Assembly: GCA_947588005.1 (NCBI GenBank)
Contig: CANPYE010000009.1
Location: 1 to 43,468, forward strand
DNA length: 43,468 nucleotides
Reading direction: 5' to 3'
DNA from: an uncultured Lachnospiraceae bacterium
GTDB taxonomy: Bacteria > Bacillota > Clostridia > Lachnospirales > Lachnospiraceae
Part shown: piece after piece, positions 15,230 through 22,302 of the stretch
Numbering within the stretch: position 1 is the stretch's first letter
How the letters are laid out: the number at the start of each line of letters is the position of its first letter
The notes under the pieces: model-generated
What the model was told of the DNA's origin: nothing
Database searches by the model: none
Seen by the model: the letters and a program-made list of their open reading frames with translations, nothing else
Made by a program: the position numbers and the translations under genes

Positions 15230-15976
15230 ATGGAAAAACATGTTTATCGGTTTGCGGGCCACACGGTAGAAATATGCTCGCTGTATCCGCAGATACACAC
15301 AATGTGCAGCGAGTATCGGACGGAGAATCACCCGGAATTGGTATTGTCCATCAGCCAGAGCGACATTGACTGTGAGCGCAGGCGATTCGAGGAAAAGGAT
15401 CCTGCCGAAGATGCGCAGGGCCGGCATCCCAGTGACAAATATCTGGAGACACTGGCGGTTTACCGCAAGCTTGCCGAGAGCCTGATCGAGTACAACACCT
15501 TACTGTTTCATGGATCCGCCGTGGCGGTGGACGGCGCAGGTTATCTTTTTGCCGCCAAAAGCGGTACAGGAAAATCCACCCATGCCCGTCTGTGGCGGGA
15601 GCTTTTGGGCGACCGGGCCGTTATGGTAAACGACGACAAACCGCTCTTATCCGTTTCTGAAACGGGCGCTGTCGTCTGGGGGACGCCGTGGGATGGGAAG
15701 CATCACTTAAACAGCAATATTTCCGCACCGCTGCGGGCAATTTGTCTTCTGGAACGAGGGGAAGAAAACAACATGGAACCCATTTCTGCGAAAGAGGCGT
15801 GGCCGACGCTTTGGAGGCAGAGTTATCGGCCAACGGAACCGGAAAAGCTGAAGCGGGTATTGGCTATGACGGATATCCTCTCAAAGCACACCCGTCTCTA
15901 CCGGCTGCGCTGTACCCCGGATATTCAGGCGGCCCGCATTGCTTATGAAACTATGAGTGAAGGAGGAGCACTATGA
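15230..15976 (+). CDS. HPr-kinase-like P-loop kinase of a RiPP locus
   Basis: 248 residues from the ATG at 15230; TTG 15200 and GTG 15206 are alternatives and no start has a strong ribosome binding site. The core reads LLFHGSAVAVDGAGYLFAAK followed by SGTGKST (about 91-117), a Walker A motif in the HprK/PckA-like setting, then NDDKPLL (about 134-140) and WGTPWDGKH. This is the small HprK-like family found with PqqD-type proteins in RiPP loci. A relative in the paeninodin lasso cluster phosphorylates the precursor's C-terminal Ser. Here a role in modifying or tailoring the peptide is inferred. The stop overlaps the start of the PqqD gene. Confidence 0.82.
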   Translation: MEKHVYRFAGHTVEICSLYPQIHTMCSEYRTENHPELVLSISQSDIDCERRRFEEKDPAEDAQGRHPSDKYLETLAVYRKLAESLIEYNTLLFHGSAVAVDGAGYLFAAKSGTGKSTHARLWRELLGDRAVMVNDDKPLLSVSETGAVVWGTPWDGKHHLNSNISAPLRAICLLERGEENNMEPISAKEAWPTLWRQSYRPTEPEKLKRVLAMTDILSKHTRLYRLRCTPDIQAARIAYETMSEGGAL

Positions 15977-16227
15977 AACTGAAAGACACATTTATCACCT
16001 ATGCCGCCAGCGGAGAGCACACTATGGTGTCAACGGAGGGCTTTTCCGGCGTGGTCCGGAGCAATAAGACCGCCGCGTTCATCATTGAGTCGCTGAAAGA
16101 GCCTACAACAATGGAGCAAATCGTGGAGGCAATGGAGGCAAAGTACGATGCGCCGCGGGAGGTCATTGAAAAGGACGTGGCGAAAGTGCTGGAAGAGCTG
16201 CGTTCCATCGGAGCCATCGAAGAGTGA
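15973..16227 (+). CDS. PqqD-family RiPP recognition element protein
   Basis: 84 residues, the usual size of a stand-alone PqqD/RRE protein: three short N-terminal strands (TFITYAASGEHTMVS), a VRSNKTAAFIIESL helix and a winged-helix-like second half ending KVLEELRSIGAIEE. Such proteins bind a RiPP leader peptide and present it to modifying enzymes. A GGAGGAGC site precedes the ATG, and the ATGA overlap with the kinase gene and the GTGA overlap with the peptidase gene show tight coupling. The precursor at 16747 has a YxxP leader motif of the kind bound by lasso-type recognition elements. Confidence 0.88.
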   Translation: MKLKDTFITYAASGEHTMVSTEGFSGVVRSNKTAAFIIESLKEPTTMEQIVEAMEAKYDAPREVIEKDVAKVLEELRSIGAIEE

Positions 16228-16667
16228 GCGTTCGCTTTGAAGAGATGCTGGCCAGGAACGGGAAACTCATTTATACCTGCGTAGGTACGAGCATGATGCC
16301 CATGCTGCGTCAGCGCCGGGATCTTTTGATCATCGAGCGGCCCTGCGGCGCGTTACAGAAATACGACGTTCCGCTTTTTAAGCGGGATTCGGGCAAATAT
16401 GTGCTGCACCGTGTGCTGAAAGTGCGGAAGGACGGCTATGTTCTCTGCGGCGACAACCAGTGGCGACGGGAGTACGGCGTCACCGACCGGCAGATTATCG
16501 GTGTGCTGACTGCCTTTGTGCGGGACGGAAAAGAGATCCCGGTGACAGACCCGCGCTACCGGCTGTATATACATCTTTGGTGCGATCTGTTTTGGCTGCG
16601 GGCAGCGGTTCTGTGGTGTCTTGCCCTACCCGGCCGGATCAAAAGAAAATGCGCAAGGCACCCATAA
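16224..16667 (+). CDS. S24/S26-like (signal peptidase I-like) peptidase of the RiPP locus
   Basis: 147 residues from the GTG at 16224, overlapping the pqqD stop. VGTSMMPML (about 19-27) carries the catalytic Ser of the S26/S24 superfamily, YVLHRVLKV follows, and VLCGDNQ is the conserved GDN box. There is no N-terminal membrane anchor; instead a hydrophobic C-terminal stretch rich in Trp and Leu (about 117-140) could anchor it. The canonical general-base Lys of signal peptidase I is not obvious; the His of LHRV may serve, as in Ser-His types. Since the exporter in this locus lacks a C39 peptidase domain, this protein is a candidate for cutting the leader from the precursor. Confidence 0.8.
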   Translation: MSVRFEEMLARNGKLIYTCVGTSMMPMLRQRRDLLIIERPCGALQKYDVPLFKRDSGKYVLHRVLKVRKDGYVLCGDNQWRREYGVTDRQIIGVLTAFVRDGKEIPVTDPRYRLYIHLWCDLFWLRAAVLWCLALPGRIKRKCARHP

Positions 16668-16746
16668 CAAAACGACTGAATCGGGGGGGAGTAACCCGTC
16701 CGTTCAGAATATAAATCAAGAATTCTAACTGAAGGAGGAAAAACCC

Positions 16747-16863
16747 ATGAAAGAAAAGTATGAAGCCCCCGTGATAGAGATCGCCGTCATCGATGAGGTG
16801 GACATCATTTTTGCCAGCGGCGGCACTTGTGAATGCAATCAATCTCCCGCAGAATGTCCTTAA
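16747..16863 (+). CDS. RiPP precursor peptide (38 aa, three Cys in the core)
   Basis: Too short for routine gene calling but well supported: AAGGAGG (16732-16738) lies 8 bases before the ATG, and it sits between the recognition/peptidase genes and three radical SAM genes. The N-terminus MKEKYEAPVIEI has a YxxPxI leader motif like those bound by lasso-type recognition elements. An acidic-hydrophobic stretch follows (DEVDIIFAS), then Gly25-Gly26 and a short core TCECNQSPAECP with Cys28, Cys30 and Cys37. A cut after Gly26 would release a 12-residue core. The Cys residues are likely targets for thioether or other radical SAM chemistry. I saw no second precursor in the locus. The peptide's activity is unknown. 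Confidence 0.85.
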   Translation: MKEKYEAPVIEIAVIDEVDIIFASGGTCECNQSPAECP

Positions 16864-16961
16864 AAACCATTGTCATCAAAAGGCGCTGAGGTCCCAAGCG
16901 TCTAAAGCCGGTTTCATATAGTTGTTTGTAGACCGGAGCTACCAGTGAGAGGAGGAATCAT

Positions 16962-18320
16962 ATGCGTCAAGTTGTTCCGCCTATCCCTATAGTCCAGAAA
17001 ATACTTGGATTGCAGAAGCTGACCGAAGGGGTCCCATACCGGCTGACTACACACTGTATTCGTGTGGAGCAGCCGGAGGGGGTCCTGCTCTATCATACCC
17101 TGACGGGGGAGCTGCTGCTGCTGTCCCGGGAAGAGGCGGCGTTGCTGGAAGAACTGCTCAGTCCCGTCCCCCCGGCTCTGGAGGCGATGGGTCCCAAGTG
17201 GTTTCTGCGCCCGGTAGAGGCGGACGACATGGCCCTGGCGGACCAGGTGCGCCAGATCGCGGAGCGGTTCAAGAAAAAAGAGCCCGCCCTGACCAAATAT
17301 ACCATCTTCACCACCACAGCTTGCAATGCCCGGTGCTTCTACTGTTTTGAAGCGGGCTGGGAAAGCAGCACCATGACGGAGCAGACCGCCCGGGACACGG
17401 CGGCCTACATCGCGGCCCACCGGGGCGGCAAGTCAGTCCACCTGGAGTGGTTTGGGGGCGAGCCGCTGGTGAACGCAAAAGCCATCGACGTCATCACCGA
17501 TAGCCTGCGCCGGCAGGGCGTGGCATTCCGCTCCACCATGACCACCAACGGGTATCTCTTCGACGAGGCGCTGGTGCGCCGGGTGAAGGATGCCTGGAAC
17601 ATGGAGCTGGTACAAATCACCCTGGACGGCACGGAGGCGGTCTACAACGCCCGCAAGGCATACGTGAATCCGACGGGCAGCCCTTATCAGCGGGTGCTGG
17701 AAAACATCGGCCTGTTGCTGGACGCAGGCGTCCGGGTCAAGGTCCGTCTGAACATGGATATGGACAACGAGCGGGACCTGTACACTCTGATAGACCAATT
17801 GGCGGAACGATTTGGGAAAAGGCCGGGTTTCGGCGTCTATACGATGGTGCTGCAGGAGAATGCGGGGATTGACCCGCACGGCTATACGGAGGAAGAGCGT
17901 CGCATCTATGCCGAGAAATCAAAGGCAATGCTGGCCTATACAGAAATGAAGGGCATGGCGGCTTGGACACCGCTGAAACGCAAGTTCGCCGTAAATGCCT
18001 GTTCTGCCGACAATGACATTGCTACCACTGTAACGCCAGAGGGACGGCTGGGCCGGTGCGAGTCCTGCAGAAACGATGCTATCTGGGGCAGCATTTATTC
18101 GGAGGAACGGGACGAGGGGGTACTCTGCCAGTGGAGAGAGCGCAAACCGCCGGAAGCGGCCTGTCGGGCATGTGTTGTCTACCCTCAATGTATCCGGCTG
18201 AAAAAATGCCCGGGGTGGCCGGAACACTGCTCACCAATTGAGCGGTCACGCCAAGAAGGAAAGTTCCAACGGGCCGTCTTAGGTGCCTACGAGGACTGGA
18301 AAACCGCCGGTCAGGTCTGA
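16962..18320 (+). CDS. radical SAM/SPASM peptide maturase, copy 1
   Basis: 452 residues. The N-terminal ~100 residues (PYRLTTHCIRVEQPEGVLLY, LTGELLLLSREEAALLEEL) look like a built-in peptide-recognition region. The radical SAM CxxxCxxC cluster is CNARCFYC (C121, C125, C128), followed by WFGGEPLVN and the VQITLDGTEAVYN segment. The C-terminal SPASM-like domain is Cys-rich (GRCESC, CRACVVYPQC, KKCPGWPEHC) and should hold auxiliary iron-sulfur clusters. Such enzymes install thioether, carbon-carbon or epimer changes in RiPPs. The start follows GAGAGGAGG. Downstream, an inverted repeat overlaps the stop codon. The three copies probably act on the single precursor at 16747. Confidence 0.92.
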   Translation: MRQVVPPIPIVQKILGLQKLTEGVPYRLTTHCIRVEQPEGVLLYHTLTGELLLLSREEAALLEELLSPVPPALEAMGPKWFLRPVEADDMALADQVRQIAERFKKKEPALTKYTIFTTTACNARCFYCFEAGWESSTMTEQTARDTAAYIAAHRGGKSVHLEWFGGEPLVNAKAIDVITDSLRRQGVAFRSTMTTNGYLFDEALVRRVKDAWNMELVQITLDGTEAVYNARKAYVNPTGSPYQRVLENIGLLLDAGVRVKVRLNMDMDNERDLYTLIDQLAERFGKRPGFGVYTMVLQENAGIDPHGYTEEERRIYAEKSKAMLAYTEMKGMAAWTPLKRKFAVNACSADNDIATTVTPEGRLGRCESCRNDAIWGSIYSEERDEGVLCQWRERKPPEAACRACVVYPQCIRLKKCPGWPEHCSPIERSRQEGKFQRAVLGAYEDWKTAGQV

Positions 18321-18330
18321 CTGGCGGTTT
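18301..18330 (+). promoter_or_regulatory. hairpin overlapping the stop of radical SAM copy 1
   Basis: Bases 18301-18313 pair with 18318-18330 (13 pairs including one G-U) around a 4-base loop; the TGA stop at 18318-18320 lies in the right arm. It is followed by AAGTTATAAGGAGG, not a T-run, so it is not a classic terminator. It may stabilise, process or attenuate the mRNA between copies 1 and 2. Confidence 0.6.
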
Positions 18331-18351
18331 AAGTTATAAGGAGGAAACGAT

Positions 18352-19725
18352 ATGCGTCAGATTATTCCGCCTGTCACTTTGGCGCAAAAGATACTGGGCG
18401 AACAGAAGAAAAACGAGGGTGTCCCTTACCGGCTGACCACCCACTGTGTGCGGGTGGAGCGGCCGGAGGGGGTCCTGCTCTATCACACCCTGACGGGAGA
18501 GCTGCTGCTGTTCCAGGAAGAGGCGGCGCTGCTGGCGGCGCTGCCCGGTCCCGTCCCCCCGGCCCTGGGAGAGCTGGTTCCTCGGTGGTTTCTGCGCCCG
18601 GAGAGGGCGGACGACATGGCCCTGGCGGACCAGGTGCGCCAGATCGGGTCGCGTTTTCAGAAAAAAGAAACCGCTCTGACCAGGTATACCATCTTTACCA
18701 CCATGGACTGCAACGCCCGGTGTTTTTACTGCTACGAGGCGGGCTTGGAAAAGAGCTCCATGACCGGGCAAACGGCCCGGGACACGGCGGTCTACATCGG
18801 GGCTCATCGGAGCGGCAAGCCTGTCCACATCAGGTGGTTCGGGGGCGAACCGCTGGTGAACGTCCGGGCCATCGATATCATTACTGACAGCCTGCGGGAG
18901 CAGGGAGTGGAATTTTGCTCCACCATGACCAGCAACGGCTATCTCTTCGATGAGGCGCTGGTGCGCCGGGTGAAAGACGACTGGAAAATGGAGATGGTAC
19001 AGATCACCCTGGACGGTACGGAGGAGGTCTACAACCAACGCAAAGCCTATGTGAACCCCAAGGGCAGCCCCTTTCAGCGGGTGCTCCGGAACATCGGCCT
19101 GCTGCTGGACGCGGGGGTGCAGGTCAAAGTCCGCCTGAACATGGACGGGGACAACGAGAAAGACCTGTATGCCTTGGTGGACCAGCTAGTGGAGCGGTTC
19201 GGGGGAAAGTCTGGCTTCGGCATCTATCCGGTGGTGCTTCTGGAAAACGCAGGAATTGATCCTCATAGCTATACGAAGGAGGAACGCTGCGACTATGCCG
19301 AAAAGGCCAGATCACTGCTGACTTATATTGACGGAAAGAACGTCATGGCGCGAGAACCTTTGAAGAACGGCTTAATGACAAGTTCTTGTGTTGCTGATAG
19401 AGACGGAGCGACAACAGTGACGCCGGAGGGGCAGTTGGGTCGGTGCGAAGTCTGTATAAATGATACCATCTGGGGAAGCATTTGCTCCGATGAGCGGGAG
19501 GAAGAAGTGATTTGCCAGTGGCAGGCGCACAAACCGCCGGAGACGGCCTGTAAGACCTGTCCCGTTTACCCCCAATGCATTCGGGTTGAAATGTGCCCGA
19601 TATGGTTAAGACACTGTTCACCTATTGAGCAGGTGTATCGGGAGAGCCTGCTCTACCAAGGCATTCTGGGGGCCTATGAGGAATGGAAGGATGCCGAGAG
19701 GGCCGATCGGCATAAGGAGGAATAG
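18352..19725 (+). CDS. radical SAM/SPASM peptide maturase, copy 2
   Basis: 457 residues and clearly a paralogue of copy 1. The cluster motif is CNARCFYC (C120, C124, C127) followed by YEAG; RWFGGEPLVN and VQITLDGTEEVYN are conserved. The SPASM-like end has GRCEVC, CKTCPVYPQC and VEMCPIWLRHC. A one-residue gap in the N-terminal region (ELLLFQEEAALL) distinguishes it from copies 1 and 3. TAAGGAGG precedes the ATG. It is more similar to copy 1 across the catalytic domain, whereas its first ~300 bases are nearly identical to those of copy 3. Confidence 0.92.
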   Translation: MRQIIPPVTLAQKILGEQKKNEGVPYRLTTHCVRVERPEGVLLYHTLTGELLLFQEEAALLAALPGPVPPALGELVPRWFLRPERADDMALADQVRQIGSRFQKKETALTRYTIFTTMDCNARCFYCYEAGLEKSSMTGQTARDTAVYIGAHRSGKPVHIRWFGGEPLVNVRAIDIITDSLREQGVEFCSTMTSNGYLFDEALVRRVKDDWKMEMVQITLDGTEEVYNQRKAYVNPKGSPFQRVLRNIGLLLDAGVQVKVRLNMDGDNEKDLYALVDQLVERFGGKSGFGIYPVVLLENAGIDPHSYTKEERCDYAEKARSLLTYIDGKNVMAREPLKNGLMTSSCVADRDGATTVTPEGQLGRCEVCINDTIWGSICSDEREEEVICQWQAHKPPETACKTCPVYPQCIRVEMCPIWLRHCSPIEQVYRESLLYQGILGAYEEWKDAERADRHKEE

Positions 19726-19727
19726 AT

Positions 19728-21101
19728 ATGCGTCAGATTATTCTGCCTGTCACTTTGGCGCAAAAGATACTGGGCGAACAGAAGAAAAAGGAGGAAGTCC
19801 CGTACCGGCTGACCACTCACTGTATGCGGGTGGAGCGGCCGGAGGGGATCCTGCTCTACCACACCCTGACGGGGGAGCTGCTCCTGCTGTCTCGGGAAGA
19901 GGCGAAGCTGCTGGAAGAATTGCCGGGCCCCGTCTCCCCGGCGCTGGAGGAACTGGTCCCTAAGTGGTTTCTGCGTCCCGAGAGAGCGGACGACGTGGCC
20001 CTGACGGACCAGGTTCGGGATATTGCATGGCGTTTGAGCAGCAAAGACAAGACCCTGACGGAGTATCTGATTTTCACCACCACCGCCTGCAACGCGCGGT
20101 GCTTCTACTGTTTTGAGGCCGGCATCCCGAAAGCCGCCATGACCGAGGAAACGGCGCGGGCGGCGGGAGAGTATATCGCGGCGCACTGCGGCGGGAAGCC
20201 GGTTAATATCGCGTGGTTCGGCGGCGAGCCGCTTGTGAATGTGAAGGCGATAGACGTGATCTCGGGCGTTTTGCGTCAAAGGGGTGTCACTTTCCGCTCA
20301 AGGATCGACAGCAACGGCTATCTCTTCGACGAGGCGCTGGCACGGAGAGTCAAGGACGATTGGGGCCTTTACGAGGCGCAGATCACCGTCGACGGAACGG
20401 AGGAAGTCTACAACAGCCGCAAGGCTTTTGTGAATCCCGACGGCAGTCCGTTCAGGCGCGTTCTTCGGAATATAGGTCTTTTGCTTGACGCGGGCGTTCA
20501 GGTCGATGTCCGCATGAACATGGACGGTGAAAACGAACGCGATCTGTATGCGCTCGTGAGCGAGCTTGAGATGCGCTTCGGCGGAAGGCCCGGGTTCGGC
20601 ATCGCGCCGCGGGTGATAATAGAAAATAAGGGGACGGCTCCCCACCGCTATAAGGAGGACGAGCGGCGTTCTCTTGCCGAAAAGGATCGGGCGATGTGGG
20701 CGTTCCTCGACAGCCGCGGCCTCACGTCCGAAAGGAAACTGAATCGCGGCCCCATGCTTTATTCCTGCTGGTCCGATAAGCTGAATGCATCCACCATCAC
20801 GCCGGACGGACGTCTCGGGCGGTGCGAATCCCATATCGACCGAGGGCTTTGGGGCAGCGTATTTTCAGACGAGCGGGACGGGGCGGTGCTCCAGGCATGG
20901 AGGGAAGAGCGGGAACACGAAGAGCTCTGTCGGACCTGCGCTCTCTACCCTAGGTGTATCCGGCTGAAAAATTGCGTGATACGCACCAAGCTGTGCTCGG
21001 CGATCGAGCGGGAGGAAATGCGGATTCGGTTGGAGCAGGCGATTTTGGGCACTTACAGAGAATGGAAGGCGGGCCGCATGGCCCGGATGGATACAGTATG
21101 A
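19728..21101 (+). CDS. radical SAM/SPASM peptide maturase, copy 3
   Basis: 457 residues. The cluster motif is CNARCFYC (C121, C125, C128). The SPASM-like end is more diverged (YSCWSDKLNAS, GRCESHIDRG, CRTCALYPRC, LKNCVIRTKLC), with SH in place of the SC of copy 1. The 5' ~300 bases nearly match copy 2, but from about 20020 the DNA diverges and changes codon style, so the gene looks like a mosaic. AAGGAGG overlaps the copy 2 stop and the ATG follows that stop after 2 bases. The retained recognition-like N-terminus suggests the same precursor, and the diverged catalytic part suggests a different site or reaction (inference). Confidence 0.92.
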   Translation: MRQIILPVTLAQKILGEQKKKEEVPYRLTTHCMRVERPEGILLYHTLTGELLLLSREEAKLLEELPGPVSPALEELVPKWFLRPERADDVALTDQVRDIAWRLSSKDKTLTEYLIFTTTACNARCFYCFEAGIPKAAMTEETARAAGEYIAAHCGGKPVNIAWFGGEPLVNVKAIDVISGVLRQRGVTFRSRIDSNGYLFDEALARRVKDDWGLYEAQITVDGTEEVYNSRKAFVNPDGSPFRRVLRNIGLLLDAGVQVDVRMNMDGENERDLYALVSELEMRFGGRPGFGIAPRVIIENKGTAPHRYKEDERRSLAEKDRAMWAFLDSRGLTSERKLNRGPMLYSCWSDKLNASTITPDGRLGRCESHIDRGLWGSVFSDERDGAVLQAWREEREHEELCRTCALYPRCIRLKNCVIRTKLCSAIEREEMRIRLEQAILGTYREWKAGRMARMDTV

Positions 21102-22264
21102 TTATGGAAAGCACAGTGCAGACTCTGTGCCGTCTTCTGGCTGCATGGATTCATGAAACCGCTTTGGAGGTGTCGGAAACGCCGGACTTCGAGGCACTTT
21201 TTCAGACAGCAGGCAGGCACCTGTTGTCCGCCGCTGCATGCGCAGCGTTGGAAAAGACCGGTCTGATAGCGGACTGCCCGCCCGAAACGGCGAAGCGCTT
21301 TCGGGAGGCAAAGGCAAAATCCATCCGTAAGACGATTCTTATGGACGCGGAACGTGGAAAGCTCCTTACGGCTCTGGAGGAGAAAGGCATCTGGTATGCG
21401 TCCTTAAAGGGCGCAGTCATCAATGCTGTTTACCCCCAGTACGGTACGCGGCAGTTTGCGGACAACGACATTCTTTTTGACGCAGAGCGCTGGCGTGATG
21501 TGCGGAAGTATATGAGGCGAAATGGTTACACGGCAGAAGGGTTTCGTTTTGGAATACATGACGTCTACTATAAACAGCCCTTATACAACTTTGAGATGCA
21601 TCGGAAATTATTCTCGGTAGGCAGCAGGAGTACTTTTCAGTTTGTCTATGCTGACTACTACGGGAACGTACGGGAGCGCCTGATCAAAGACGAGGACAGC
21701 CGCTTCGGATATCATTTCAGCGATGAAGATTTTTACATTTATTTTCTTGCCCACGCCTGTAAGCACTATTATACAGACGGTACGGGGCTGCGCACCCTGC
21801 TGGATGTGTACCTGTACCGGCGGGCCAGGCCTGAACTGGACACGGTTTATATCGGAGAAGAACTGCAAAAACTGGAATTGACGGAGTTTGAGAATGTCTG
21901 CCGCTCCTTGGGGGAGAAGCTTTTTAGTTCGGTTCCCTGTCTGGAACTGACGGAGAAGGAACGGGATATGCTGAATTGGGTGGAGAGCTCCGGCGTATAC
22001 GGAATCGCTGCCCACCATGTTCAGTCTGGACTGCGCAGGCTTCAGGGCGATGAAAAACCGGTGACGGCCCGGACAAAAATGAGATACCTGTTTCGGTGGA
22101 TCTTTCCTGAATGGAACTGGTATCGGGTCAAAGCGCCATTTGTTTACCGTCACCGATGGGCTGTGCCGTTTTACTGGGTATACAGGCTCTTCCGGGGGGT
22201 GTTTGTCTATGGCCGAAGAAATTTCCGCGTAATGGGAGCGGTATTCACATATCATGAGAAATAA
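21098..22264 (+). CDS. NTP_transf_5-type nucleotidyltransferase family protein of the RiPP locus
   Basis: 388 residues from the ATG at 21098, which overlaps the copy 3 stop (ATGA); an ATG at 21104 is an alternative. YASLKGAVINAVYPQYGTRQ (about 95-114) followed by ADNDILFD is the family hallmark: Lys-Gly, then Arg and an acidic pair. The rest is helical with many Tyr and His residues (LAHACKHYYTDGTGLRTLLD). Members occur with HprK-like kinases in Firmicute lasso and other RiPP loci and are presumed to nucleotidylate the peptide or an intermediate; the reaction is not established here. Confidence 0.82.
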   Translation: MIMESTVQTLCRLLAAWIHETALEVSETPDFEALFQTAGRHLLSAAACAALEKTGLIADCPPETAKRFREAKAKSIRKTILMDAERGKLLTALEEKGIWYASLKGAVINAVYPQYGTRQFADNDILFDAERWRDVRKYMRRNGYTAEGFRFGIHDVYYKQPLYNFEMHRKLFSVGSRSTFQFVYADYYGNVRERLIKDEDSRFGYHFSDEDFYIYFLAHACKHYYTDGTGLRTLLDVYLYRRARPELDTVYIGEELQKLELTEFENVCRSLGEKLFSSVPCLELTEKERDMLNWVESSGVYGIAAHHVQSGLRRLQGDEKPVTARTKMRYLFRWIFPEWNWYRVKAPFVYRHRWAVPFYWVYRLFRGVFVYGRRNFRVMGAVFTYHEK

Positions 22265-22302
22265 CGGGCGTGTTCTGTCTGCCGCGGAAAGGACATAGAA
22301 GC

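Noticed and set aside
16670-16710. Hairpin/terminator before the precursor gene
   Set aside because: CTGAA and TTCAG can pair but the stem is broken by mismatches and has no T-run; not strong enough to list as a feature.
19625-19963. 112-codon plus-strand frame spanning the junction of radical SAM copies 2 and 3
   Set aside because: Runs in a different frame across two certain genes; no ribosome binding site and low-complexity translation.
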